A DNA stretch of 64,000 nucleotides, taken from assembly GCF_003086295.3 (NCBI RefSeq), contig NC_092053.1, forward strand, positions 84,257,671 through 84,321,670. Direction: 5' to 3'. Both the position numbers and the translations under genes were made by a program. The notes beneath the pieces were generated by a model that worked only from the letters and a program-made list of their open reading frames with translations, ran no database searches and had not been told where the DNA came from. Of the stretch, positions 34,919-45,687 are shown piece after piece (position 1 is the first letter of the stretch; every line of letters starts with the position of its first letter). The DNA is from Arachis hypogaea (taxonomy: Eukaryota > Streptophyta > Magnoliopsida > Fabales > Fabaceae).

Positions 34919-35368
34919 TTATACCATAACCTCCACTGCATCCAACCTCATGCATTCTCCCAATGATTCCTGTGGGTAATTCATGGCTTTGAATATATTG
35001 AATACCATTTTCTTATCATGTAGTCTAAGAAATAATTCTCTTTTTTGGACATCGATGATAGCTCCAGCTGTTGCTAGAAACGGCCTTCCCAAAATGATTG
35101 ATGCTTTGGCTTCTTCTTCTATATCCAACACCACAAAGTCAGCTGGGAAGATGAAGTCTCCCACCTTTTCACCAACAAGTCTTCTACTACTCCATGGGAG
35201 AATTTGAATGATCGGTCTGCTAATTGAAGTTCCATTCTTATTGGTTTGGCTTCCTCAATCTTCATTCTCTTTATCATTGCTAAGGACATCAAATTTATGC
35301 TGGCTCCCAAATCACATAAGAATTTTTCTACTGTGATTTCTCCTATGATGCAAGGAATTTGGAAGCTC
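34919..35368 (-). pseudogene. Protease of element D
   Basis: The retropepsin active site FLCDLGASINLMSLAMIKRM has its Asp codon at 35313. A later [20 protein letters not shown] follows, with a C-terminal acidic linker. The frame is interrupted upstream at 35369 by the family IV LTR, and gag of the same element resumes at 56647. A small frameshift near 35160 separates two parts. Confidence 0.88.
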
Positions 35369-35373
35369 CGAGC

Positions 35374-36455
35374 TGATGAGAGAAAAACAATTCCACACAA
35401 ACTCACCGGTAAGTGTACCGGGTCGTATCAAGTAGTAATAACTCACAAGAGTGAGGTTGATCCCACAGGGATTGATGGATTGAACAACTTTAGTTAGGTG
35501 ATGAATTTAGTTGAGTGAATAGTTGATGATTTGAGTAAAACTTGATTAACAGAAGTAAAATTTCATGGAAATTAAAGGAAGAAGGTAAATTGATAAAATC
35601 TTAAAGTGCAAAAAGAGTAAATTGCAGAAACTTAAATTGCAAGAAAGTAAAAGAGCTAAAACTTAAATTGCAAGAAATGTAAATAATAGAAACTTAAAGT
35701 GCAAGAAATGTAAATTGCTGAATATAAATTGACAAGAAACTTTAATTGCATAAAGAATAAAGGGATTTGGGTACTAGGATTCAAAATTAAGCTGGAAAAT
35801 GTAAATTAAAGTAAATCAGAGAACTATGAGATGAAGAGGTTCAGATCTAGATTTCAGTAGCATAATAGAAATGGAAAATTTGCAAAGGAGTCAAAATAGA
35901 ATGAGAACTTGGATCAGATCTAAATTCATAAAGAGAATTTAACAATTGCTTTCAAATAACAAAATAGAAAGAAACTCAAATCTCAATTGCTCTCTTGACC
36001 AAAACAGAAAAGAAGAAAGGGCAGAAGAAGTAAAATGAAAACAAAAAAGAAGATTGAGATCTAATTTCCAATACTTAGAACCATAAATAGGAAAAGTAAA
36101 AGATGATTCTCAGATGAAGAAATTCAGCGGTGTTCTTCAAGCTGAATTCAAAACCCAAAACAGAAAATAGAAGTTGCAGATGAAAGAATAAACAGATAGA
36201 AAACTTAGATCTAATCACAATTCCCAAATTCTAAAGAAAAGGAAAATTTAAAAGAGTGCCAAAAAGAAAAGTAATACAAAATTTGAAGTAAAGGTCCTTC
36301 TCAAATCAAAATTGCTCCTATTTATACACTTTCTATTTTCATCCATTGAGCAATTGGAATGGGCTTTTGATCTGGCCTTGAAGAAGTGGATCCGGATTTG
36401 CTTGGTTTAATTGGATCAGGCTGCATTTTGTGCTCCCAGTGGAGCGTTCAGTTCA
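35374..36455 (-). mobile_element. Family IV solo LTR, 3' part
   Basis: This is the left part of a reverse LTR whose end reads CTCTCATCA on the minus strand at 35374. It contains ATCAATCCCTGTGGGATCAAC, like the U5 region of family II. A minus-strand TATAAATA box is at 36319-36326. It is split by element II; the other part is 55951-56641. Outer flanks are CGAGC (35369-35373) and CCAGT (56642-56646), a decayed target duplication (three of five bases on the coding strand). The interrupted gag-protease frame of element D is continuous if one 5-base copy is discounted. Confidence 0.82.
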
Positions 36456-36717
36456 TGATGCCGGGGCATTTTGGCCAGTTTCACCGACCTTTTCTTTACT
36501 GTTTTAGGGTAGTTTCATGCATTTTCTTAGGAAATAAGCAAGTTTTGGGTAGAATTTCACTTACATCTTGATTCGAGCAAACATAGTGCTCTTTACATGG
36601 TTTCATGAGAATTATGCATGAATTATATGAAAAATTAGATGATGCATGTCTCATGATGTGGATTAGAACTTTGATGCACTTTATTGCTTGATTTCAGGAC
36701 AAAGGAAGCAAGAAAGA

Positions 36718-37680
36718 ACCACGTTAGCAGCCACATTAGTCTAACTAACGTGACCACTAACGTGGAATGGGAGCTAGCTTGCAACATTAATGAGAAAAGT
36801 AATCGCCAATAACGTCCTCGAAGCCTTCATAGCCCACGTTAAGAGTCACGTTAACTAAGTTAACGTGAACTCTAACATGAAAGAAAGAAAGTGGAGCCAA
36901 CGATAGTGACACTCACCTTTGCCACTAACGTTGGACCAAGCTCATATTGGCCACGTTAGCCTCCACGTTAACTTTGTTAATATGGACTCTAACGTTGGGA
37001 AGCAAAAGAGTGGCCAACGTTAGTGACACTCATCATTGTCACTAACGTTGGGCTAAGCCACCTTGAGCTACGTTAACTCCCACGTTAACTTAGTTAACGT
37101 GGAAGCTAACATAGAGAAAGCAAACAATCCCCAACGTTAGTGACACTTACCTTTGTCACTAATGTTGGAATGAGCTACAATGAGCCACCATGAGCCACGT
37201 TAACTCCCACGTTAACTTAGTTAACGTGGAAGCTAACGTTGAGGATAGGATGATGAGCCAACGTTAGTGACACTCACCTTTGTCACTAACATTGGAGATG
37301 GCTATCATTACCACGTTAGAAGCCACGTTAACTTAGTTAACGTGGACGCTAACGTGGGAAGAAGGGGCACCTTGGAACGTTAGTGACAAAGGTAAGTGTC
37401 ACTAACGTTCTCGAAGGATTGGCAAGCCTACGTTAAAAGCCACGTTAACTAAGCTAATGTGGACTCTAACGTAAGGGGAAGGGAGGACTCTCAACGTTAT
37501 TGGAAAAGGTGAGCCCCAATAACGTGTGCGAAAGACCAAGAGGCAACGTTAGTGGTCACATTGGTGCCACTAACGTTGAAGTTAACGTGGATCATCCCTG
37601 GGTGAGGAACGTTAGTGAAAAAGGTGATTGCCACTAACATTCTCGAACCCACACTCTCACTTAATGTTAACGCCACTAAC
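36718..37680. repeat. Long hairpin array CACGTTAACT..AGTTAACGTG and CCAACGTTAGTGACA
   Basis: Alternating inverted repeats. One type is CACGTTAACTTAGTTAACGTGG, where two CACGTTAAC arms nearly abut. The other pairs AACGTTAGTGACA with TGTCACTAACGTT around a short variable loop such as CTCACCTT. At least five units of the second type are present. The words are specific to family II LTRs. Confidence 0.85.
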
Positions 37681-37824
37681 GTCCTGAGCTAAACACCCTG
37701 CCTACTTCACACTTTCTCTCTACAAGTAAAGCTAAGCCCACTGAAGAGTATAACTGCTTCAAACTCAAGATCCAAAGTCGCATATCCAAGACTTGAAGAA
37801 CCAACTAGAAGATTAGAAGAGTAG

Positions 37825-37832
37825 TATATATA
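37825..37832 (+). promoter_or_regulatory. TATA box of LTR II-2
   Basis: TATATATA in AGTAGTATATATAGGGG, downstream of the hairpin array; the same box is at 54958-54965 in the 3' LTR. Transcripts would therefore start after the array, leaving it in U3. Confidence 0.6.
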
Positions 37833-38820
37833 GGGGAAGTTTTGAATTAGAAAGCAGCTTTTGGGGGATGGGAAATTGAGAACTACTCTCTGTATAATTT
37901 ACTTTCTCTGTACTTCTAGTTCTAGTTTTCATGATGTATTCTCCATCTTTGTTCTCCATTTCCAGAGCTATGAACAACTAAACCCCTTTCATTGGGTTAG
38001 GGAGCTCTGATGTAATTTGATGGATCAATACTAGTTTTCATTACTCTTCTTCTATCTTTTCTCTTGATTTTACTAGAAAGCTTTCAATCTTCATCCAATT
38101 GGGTAGTTATCTTGGAAAAGAAGCTATTCATACTTAGATCTCTTCTGAACCTTGGAAGAGGAATGAAGAGATCATGCTAGAAATGCTTTCTCATGTTGGA
38201 CCAAATTGGGTTTGGTTGGGTATGGTGACTATAATCCTACCAACACTTGATTTGGGAATGCATGTGGTATAATCAGTGACCATACTTCATCTCTTCTCAT
38301 GAGCAATTGACTAAGGAATTGGCTATTGATCAAGATTTGAGAGATTGAATTGCCAAGGAATTGGAATTCGATCACTTAAGATTGCCAAGGAGATCAATGA
38401 ATGCATTGATTGAGGAAGAGATGAAAATGAACTTGATCCGGAGAATGCAACATCTCCTAAGCCCAATGAACCCCCATTTATGATCTTACCCATTCTCTTT
38501 AATTTCTGCAATTTACTTTTATGAGCATCTTCCCCATTCCCATTTACAATTCTGCAATTTACTTTCCGTCATTTACTTTCAGCTCTTTACTTCCAGCATT
38601 TACATTTTCTGCTATTTACTTTCCCGCCATTTAAGTTCTTGCAACTCTCAAACCAAATTCTGCTTCGCTCAACTAGAACATTCCACTAATTAAAGTTGCT
38701 TGACCAATCAATCCCTGTGGGATTCGACCTCACTCTATTGTGAGTTTTTACTTGACGACAGTTCGGTATACTTGCCGAAGGAAAATTGTTGAGAGACAAG
38801 TTTCCGTGCTATCAAGTTTA

Positions 38821-38838
38821 TGGCGCCGTTGCTGGGGC
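38821..38838 (+). other. Primer-binding site of element II
   Basis: TGGCGCCGTTGCTGGGGC, one or two bases away from the tRNA-Asp complement used by element E, six bases after the LTR end. Confidence 0.85.
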
Positions 38839-39098
38839 TTGATTTTGTATCAACAATGACTAAATCGGAGGATAACTAGATTGAGAATTTTTCTTTTGTT
38901 TGATTTAAATTTCTATTTGAGTTGATTACTTTCAGTTTTAGTTATTTTCCTCCCTTCCCCCTACTCCTTTGACTTAGTTATTTACCATTCAGTTCACTAA
39001 CCCACTAACTGTTTGATATATTGCATCACTCACACTAACAGTAATTTTAACAAGAGTACTTTCTGCATCTATTTCCATGCTTGTGCCTTGTTGGTTGT

Positions 39099-40433
39099 AT
39101 GACAAGGAGAAGAAGCGGGGCTTCAAATTTTTTTGATTCTGAACCTGAGAGGACCTTCCTTAAATTAAGGAGGGAAGCAAGAGGAAAGAGAGTAGTTGGT
39201 GCTGAGGAAGAGGAGGAGTACTTTGAACCAGACATGGATGAAGACATGGAGAACCATCATGAAGAAGAGGTTCACAACCATGGCAGAGAAGGTCCAGCGC
39301 ATCAGGCTGGACAAGAGAGAAGAGTTCTGGGTTCTTACATCAACCCAAACCCAGGAAACTATGGAAGCAGCATCTAAAGGCCAACCATACATGCCAACAA
39401 CTTTGAACTAAAGCCACAGCTCATCACCCTTGTTCAGAACAATTGTTCATTCGGTGGAAGTGTCCAAGAAGACCCCAATCAACATCTTACCACCTTCCTG
39501 AGGATATGTGATACTATGAAGTCTAATGGTGTTCATCCTGACACCTATAGACTACTTCTGTTCCCTTTCTCACTTAAGGACAAGGCATCTAAATGGCTGG
39601 AATCCTTCCCAAAGGAGAGTTTAGCAACCTGGGAATATGTGGTGAACAAATTCTTGGCAAGATTCTATCCTCCTCAACGGATCAACAGGCTGAGAGCTGA
39701 GGTGCAAACATTCAGGCAGCAGGATGGTGAGACTCTATATGAAGCATGGGAGAGGTTTAAGGACCTGACAAGAAGGTGTCCACCAGATATGTTCAACTAC
39801 ACTTTTTCTATTAAGGCCTCTCTTATGAATCAAAGAAGGCAGTAGACCATTCATCCGGGGGATCTCTGAACAAGAAGAAGACCATTGAAGAAGCCATAGA
39901 TGTCATTGAGACTGTAGTGGAGAATGACTACTTCTATGCTTCTGAAAGAGGCAATACTAGAGGAGTGATGGAGCTAAACAATGTAGATGCACTGCTGGCC
40001 CAAAACAAGCTTATTATCAAGCAGCTGGCTGACCTCACCAAGAAGATGGAGAGGAACCAAGTGGCAGTAGTCACCACCTCATCAGCAACCCAAGAGGGAG
40101 TGAATGCTGAGGCAGAGGAGGAGCAAGAACAAGCCAACTACATTGGAAACTCACCCAGGCACCCATCATCCATACTCCAAAACCTACAACCCTGGATGGA
40201 GGAATCACCCAAACTTTGGGTGGGGAAATCAACAACATCAAAGCCAAGATCAGATACATCACAACCACAACAACAATGTAGCTCACCAACATTCCACATA
40301 GAGATCATATCAACACCACCCTAACAACACCTCTCCACATCCATACCAAAACCAAAATGACCCAACTCACCCATCCACTCTCAACTCACCATCATCTGAA
40401 GATAGACTCTCCAAAATTGAGACTTTGCTTGAA
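39099..40433 (+). pseudogene. gag of element II, first part
   Basis: The likely start is ATG 39099 (MTRRRSGASNFFDSEPERTF). An acidic N-terminal region is followed by capsid blocks GSYINPNPGNYGSS, NNFELKPQLITLVQNN, PDTYRLLLFPFSLKDKASKWLE, FLARFYPPQRINRLRAEVQ and YEAWERFKDLTRRCPPDMF. An Asn-rich tail with HNHNNN lies at about 40250-40300, then a coiled segment. Damage: a CAA-to-TAA type stop at 39375-39377 and a deletion with frameshift near 39800. The ORF is cut at 40433 by element III and resumes at 50413. Confidence 0.88.
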
Positions 40434-40438
40434 GGCAT
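40434..40438 (+). other. Target-site duplication of element III, left copy
   Basis: GGCAT directly before TGATAAACCC; the identical right copy is at 50408-50412. The host gag frame is uninterrupted if one copy is discounted. Confidence 0.93.
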
Positions 40439-40741
40439 TGATAAACCCATATTTCATGAGTTCTTTTGTGCTTAATTAGAGTTATTTATTCAACTCTTCA
40501 CCTACTTATTCACATTAATTGCATGGTTTTACCTTCCCTTCCTTATTATGTCATATTGTGAAAACATGTTTTCTAAGCTTTAAAAATTAATTATTTTAAT
40601 TACCTTTATTTCCATTCGATGCCATGATCAATGTGTTGAGTAGTTTCAGATTTTCTAAGGCAGAATGACTTAAATGATGGAAAAGAAAACATACTAAAAT
40701 GGAAGGAGAAAGCAAAACGGAGCTTTAAGGAAACTGGTATT

Positions 40742-40922
40742 CACGCGATTGCATGGATGACGCGATCGCGTGCCAAGCACAAATTAGAAGTGACGCGGCC
40801 GCATGACTGACGCGACCGCGCGCCTTAAGCAGAACGCACATGACGCTGTCGCATGACTAACGCGACCGCGTGGAAAGGAAAAGCTCTAAATGACGCGACT
40901 GCGTGACCCACGCAGACGCGTG
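40742..40922. repeat. ACGCGAYCGCGT palindrome array in LTR III-1
   Basis: Units GACGCGATCGCGTGCC, GACGCGGCCGCATGAC, GACGCGACCGCGCGCC and CACGCAGACGCGTGAC are paired at about 15-40 base spacing. The 3' LTR copy (49199-49381) shows point differences in many units, mostly C/T and G/A. Confidence 0.75.
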
Positions 40923-41018
40923 ACAGAGGCCACGTATCAGAATTTACAAAATACGCCCCCAGCGAATTCTGAAGCCCTTTTTGGCCCAGATCCAAGTACA
41001 GACAGCATAGACCAGAGG

Positions 41019-41026
41019 TTATAAAG
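41019..41026 (+). promoter_or_regulatory. TATA box of LTR III-1
   Basis: TTATAAAG within AGGTTATAAAGTGTGGG; the matching copy is at 49477-49484 in the 3' LTR. It lies downstream of the palindrome array, as in the other families. Confidence 0.55.
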
Positions 41027-41952
41027 TGTGGGAATGCATCCATTCAAAGAGAGCTCGCATAATTTTAGTTTTCAATGATTTAGATTTAGTTGAGAGGGAG
41101 ATCTTCTCTCTCTCTCTTTTAGGATTTAGGATTTCTTCTTGTTTTAAGAGTAACTCTGGATCCCAGGTTTAATGTTCTTTTATTTTAGTTTTACTTTTAT
41201 TTATTTATTCCAACATTTGAATTGATTATTATAATTTGATTTAAGAATTCTTCCATGTTACAGACTGCTATTTGAATTAATCATAATTGAGGTATTTTCA
41301 GTTTATGATTGTTCTCTTTGATTTAAGTTATCATTGTGTCCCATCTAAGGATATTTTTATTATTCTAGCAATTTTACTTTTTCCCCTTTTAGTTCTGGTT
41401 AAGAATTTAGTAACTCAACAGTTATTAAACTCAACATAATTGATAATCGTTATCTTGCTAATTGAGCTGAACTTAAGTAATCCCAACCTTTTCTTAGGAA
41501 ATAAATAGGATTCAAAGGTCAATTTAATTAGTCCCTTGACTTTCCTTTGCCCTGGTAAAGGTTGACCAAGTGGAGTTTAGATTCAACTTTCATTATAGTT
41601 GAGAGAGATAACTAAGTTGGACCTCTAATTTCCCTTATCTTGCCAAAAGTCTGCTTTACAGTATTTATTTATTTTAATTGCCATTTGCTTTACTTGTCAT
41701 TTAAATTACTTGCTTCTCATCTTCTAAACCGCGATTACAACCTTTATAGCCAATAATAAGAACATACTTCCTCGCAGTTCCTTGAGAAGACGACCCAAGG
41801 TTTGAATACTCGGTTAACAATTTTTAAAGGGGTTTGTTACTTGTGACACCCAAAACGTTTGTACGAAGGGATTTTTGTCGGTTTAGAGACTATATCTACA
41901 ACGCAACCGTTTCTATGAATCTCTTTATTGGTAAAAAACCCTAACGTCAAAA

Positions 41953-41970
41953 TGGCACCGTTGCTGGGGA
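41953..41970 (+). other. Primer-binding site of element III
   Basis: TGGCACCGTTGCTGGGGA, two bases away from the tRNA-Asp complement, three bases after the LTR end. Confidence 0.8.
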
Positions 41971-42065
41971 ACTGCTAACGTGTGCCTTATTATTGGTTAT
42001 TGTAAATATTTTTCTTTTTCTTGTTTATTTATTTTTGTTTTTCCTTTTTATCTTTATTTGCTACT

Positions 42066-43631
42066 ATGAACTCTCACCCCTCTCGCTTTGAGTTTGGTTC
42101 TAATATTGTTAAAGGAAATAGAAGTTACAGCAGGAATGTGCATCAAGGTCAGACCAATCAAGGATGGATGGAACCAAGAGGATCTAATCAACCCTTTTGG
42201 CAGCAACACCCTCCGAGATATCCTGGACAAAGACCATTCTACCGTGCATATCCAGCTGAAAGACATGGTGGACAACCTTGTAACTACCAACAAGCCCCAC
42301 CCCGTGCATATGAACCATCCTTTCAATATAACCTCGAACCACCACACTCACAAGCTTCTCTTCACCATTCGCCATCATATGATCCTTCCTTACCCCAATA
42401 CCAATCTAATCGTTCCCAATCATCACCACTTTCCTTTGTATCATGTCCAAGTCTGGCAAACCGCGAAGCAGAGGATCGCCTAAAAGAAACAGTAATTAAA
42501 TTTGAAACAACCATTCAACAACTGGAGCAAGCACTAATTCAATGGGCCACTAGGCGCTCAAATATACAAGGATCAACCACAGCTCCGTGTGGACAGCCCG
42601 ATGAAGAGCGTAGCATGAAAGAAATACTAGAGACTCCAGTGGACAAGACAGAGAATGAATTCGTACTAGAACAAGTGGAAGAAGCTGTCATTGTTCAAGA
42701 AGAAGAGTTGCTTGAAGATCTAGGAGATGCTGAACTTCCTTGGGAATCCAGAATTGAGGAAAACTCCGTCCAAGATGCTACAGTTGATGCTGAGGAGGAT
42801 GCCATACAATCTCCAAGGCAAGTCGTTTACGAAGAATTAGACGGAATAATCCAAGAAGCAAATTTCCTTGATGATGATAGTCACAAGTCTAGTTCTCTTA
42901 GTAATGAACTTGCATCCGCAAGTGAATTCTCTGAGATCGAAGAATTTTCCCCAAGTGAATATGAAGATGATGCGGAGGTAGATTTCTCTCAACCTCCAAT
43001 CTATGACTCAAGTAATGAGGAAGGCATAGAAGACTTTGACTAGGACACAGATACAATTGAAGATCTTTGCAAAGAAGTGGAAGAATTCACAGAAGAGCAC
43101 AAGGAAACGGAACTTGCAGAACCACCAAAAACACCTATCCCAAGGCCATTACCACCTAATACAAGCTTCAAGTGGGTACAATCCTTAACTTATAATTTTA
43201 CTTATTCACTTGAATATGGTTTGCTCGAAACAGATGGCCAACTTAGAGCTCTCTGCGGCTTTAAGAGTAAGAGGGAATTGGCTCGTACTCAGAGCTGGTG
43301 CACCAGGTTCAATAAGGTTCCACGCTTCACTTCGAAGTACACGGATTGGTATCATGCTCAATTGCATGGATCACGGAAAACATTTGGTCACCACGGTGAG
43401 ATTCTACTTTTTAACCCGCCCGAATGGAAACTTACAAATCAAAACGGAGGCGGATCTAAAAACACAGCTTGGGATCATGGATTATATTCTGACATTCGTC
43501 ATCCCGGGAGGCTGAATATCTGTTTGAAGCTGCTCAGAAGCTTTACATGCCTAGTTTGGGACCCCGGAGGCCATTGGCATTCCAAGCACTGGTGGAGATT
43601 TTTGGACGAATTTAAACATAAGCAACCATAA
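42066..43631 (+). pseudogene. ORF1 of element III, unknown gag-position protein with one amber codon
   Basis: The likely start is ATG 42066 (MNSHPSRFEFGSN), about 100 bases after the PBS, giving about 521 codons to TAA 43631. One in-frame TAG at 43041-43043 divides it. The N-terminal third is rich in Gln, Pro, Tyr and His. It is followed by a helical segment (AEDRLKETVIKFETTIQQLEQ) and a long Glu/Asp-rich region. After the amber codon comes a distinctive block, SFKWVQSLTYNFTYSLEYGL, LETDGQLRALCGFKSKREL and WCTRFNKVPRFTSKYTDWYH, then AQLHGSRKTFGHHGEILLF and, near the end, HSKHWWRFLDEFKHKQP. I recognise no known catalytic domain or zinc knuckle. Its position suggests a gag-like or packaging protein; that is inference. 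Confidence 0.7.
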
Positions 43632-43680
43632 CAGGATACTCCTCCAATGCCCAACTTAAGGACATTAACTAAAAGTGCTA

Positions 43681-43698
43681 GGTGGGAGACAACCCACC
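43681..43698 (+). ncRNA. Conserved hairpin after ORF1, element III
   Basis: GGTGGG-AGACAA-CCCACC, identical in stem and loop to the hairpin after integrase in element F, and preceded by AAAAGTGCTA. It is 50 bases after the ORF1 stop, although this element has no integrase. Confidence 0.6.
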
Positions 43699-43847
43699 AG
43701 GGTATGGTCGCTTCTTTTTCAATTTATTTCTTGATAATTGCTTTCATTTTTCCTTTTTTATTTTAATTTATTAAACCTGGAATCATGCATAACATTCTTA
43801 TTAATCATTGCATTTTGCATTTTTCAGTTTAAAAAAAAAAGGGGATG

Positions 43848-44312
43848 CACGACGCGACCGCATGCCCCATGCGATCGCGTCATATCGCGGAAAACACCAC
43901 CCGCGCGACCGCGTGACCCACGCGGCCGCGTGATATATATATCGGCGTAAGGATCCAACGAACAGAAAGTTAGGCTAGAATCGTGCGGCCCCTGTGCGTT
44001 TCGCACAAATTGGCCCACGTGATCGCATACCCCATGCGACCGCGTCACTTGCACAATACCAATCCCACGCGACCGCGTGAGCGACGCGATCGCGTCGCAT
44101 GGATTGCACATCACCCCAAAAGGAGACAGAGAGTTGCGTTAAAACGGCGCTGGAGTCGTGCGTTTAGCACAAATTCCAGCGACGCGATCGCGCGACCCAC
44201 GCGATTGCGTCACCCTTCTCCCCCCCTCTCACGCGATCGCGCAACCCACCCGATCGCGTTACTCCCATTTTCGTCCCAACCACGTGACCGCGTGCCCCAC
44301 GCGGCCGCGTGG
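43848..44312. repeat. ACGCGACCGCGT array between ORF1 and ORF2 of element III
   Basis: Paired palindromes such as GCGCGACCGCGTGACCCACG, CACGCGGCCGCGTG, GACGCGATCGCGTCGC and CACGCGACCGCGTGAG. They are the same words as in this element's LTRs and occupy the same position as in element F. Confidence 0.75.
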
Positions 44313-45687
44313 ATTCGAAAATATAACCCCCCAGCCCACGAACCCTATCAGTCGTGAGCCCCCCACCCCCAACCCTCCTCCTCTCTGCTCCCTTTCCCCC
44401 CCAACCACCACCCAGCACCACCCAGCCGCCACCGCCTGCCACCCATACGCCGCCGCCACCCCATACACCGCCGCCCCAACCCCCTCCCCTCCCTTCTTCT
44501 CCCTTCCTCCTCTCTCCTCCCCTCTCCACCACTGCCTCCGCGAGCACCGCCCAGCCACCGCCGGCCATCCAGTCGCGCCCCCCTCTCCGCCATCCACCCC
44601 CTTCAGCCAGCAACAACCACCGCCCTCCCTTCCGCTATCCTCTTCCTCTCTCACTAACCCTAACAAACCCCTTCTGCCACTACCCCCTCAGCCGCCACCG
44701 TGACGCCATGCACTACCACCGCACCGGACGCCGCCGCAGCCACCTTCTCCCCTGTTCCACCCCTTCCGCTTACCAGGTTCTGCAACACGCAATCCTTTTT
44801 ATCCGTTCGTCACTTTTCTGTATTTTTTTATTCCATTTATGTTCATGATTAGGATAGCTAGACTTGCATGTTGTAGTGGATTTTTAGGTTGTTAGGTAGC
44901 TTAGGCTGTGGTTAGTGGATCTAGGTCTGTTTACTTGCACTGTTCTTACTTCTGTTTTATCCTATGTGCAAATATGTTGCTGCTATAATCATGTTTCATA
45001 TGCTGCTTTCTTGTATGTTGCTACTGTTTACATTGAGTTTTTATATTTATTTTATATCTATGTACATGCAGCTTGATTTTTTTTAATTCATATGAACTAA
45101 TATGATTGCTGTTTATTTTCCGGGACAATCCAATTTTAGCCGGAATGCTGCCCATATTTTTTGAAAATTGTTTTCATTCTTGTTTTGGTTTGGAAACTCT
45201 GTTTTACTCTGCTTCCCCCAAACCATTTCATGAATGCTAGGGCCACTTTCTTATCCTCTTTGATTTCCTGGTTCATAACCTGCATTTGTGATTCACTGAT
45301 TCCAATTTCTGATTTCTTTATTTCTATTCGAATCAGCATCACCCTGTTCCCTTTATTCGATTATGAGTACTTCTATTCTTACCTGTGAATCCTTGTTATA
45401 TGGAATTTTTTTTCTATGCCACTTACTTTCCTAACTCACTAATTTTAATTTACTAATTTCTTTTTACCATACTATCCCTCCTGATCTCTTTTCTGATTAC
45501 TTTCACTTCCTCTAACTTTCTCACTATGGCATATTAATTTTTTTCTCTCCTTTTAACATTAATTCAATCACATTTCAATTACTCATTTTCCTTATTCTAT
45601 CTCTCCCTTACCGCTTTGAGTTTCCTTTGTTTAAATTTCCTATTTGCTTTCCTATTTTATCCATTTCCTGGTTTTCTGTTTTTCAGG
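44313..45687 (+). other. CCG-rich leader and possible intron upstream of ORF2
   Basis: A weak AAATATAA box at about 44316 is followed by an extremely C-rich stretch (44350-44760, CCACC/CCGCC). Its open frames encode only proline-rich low-complexity peptides on both strands, which I do not call genes. A possible 5' splice site CCAG/GTTCTG lies at about 44777. A T-rich tract ends in TTTTTCAGG immediately before the ORF2 ATG, a good 3' splice site. This would give a 5' UTR intron of about 0.9 kb (inferred). Confidence 0.45.

Larger units (their letters stand above)
36456..38814 (+). mobile_element. Family II 5' LTR (II-2)
   Basis: 2359 bp from TGATGCCGGGGCATTTTGGC to GTGCTATCA. Contents in order are a U3 start, the long hairpin array 36718-37680, a TATATATA box at 37825, and U5 with CAATCAATCCCTGTGGGATT. 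The LTR start is palindromic (ATGCCGGGGCAT). Confidence 0.92.
40439..41949 (+). mobile_element. Family III 5' LTR (III-1)
   Basis: It starts TGATAAACCCATATTTCATG and ends ACCCTAACGTCA. It carries the palindrome array at 40742-40922, a TTATAAAG box at 41019-41026, a CT-microsatellite near 41105, and U5 with TCCTTGAGAAGACGACCCAA. Confidence 0.92.

Noticed and set aside
44158..44848. Long proline-rich open frames on both strands
   Set aside because: They come from the C-rich CCACC/CCGCC leader, overlap in several frames and show no domain.
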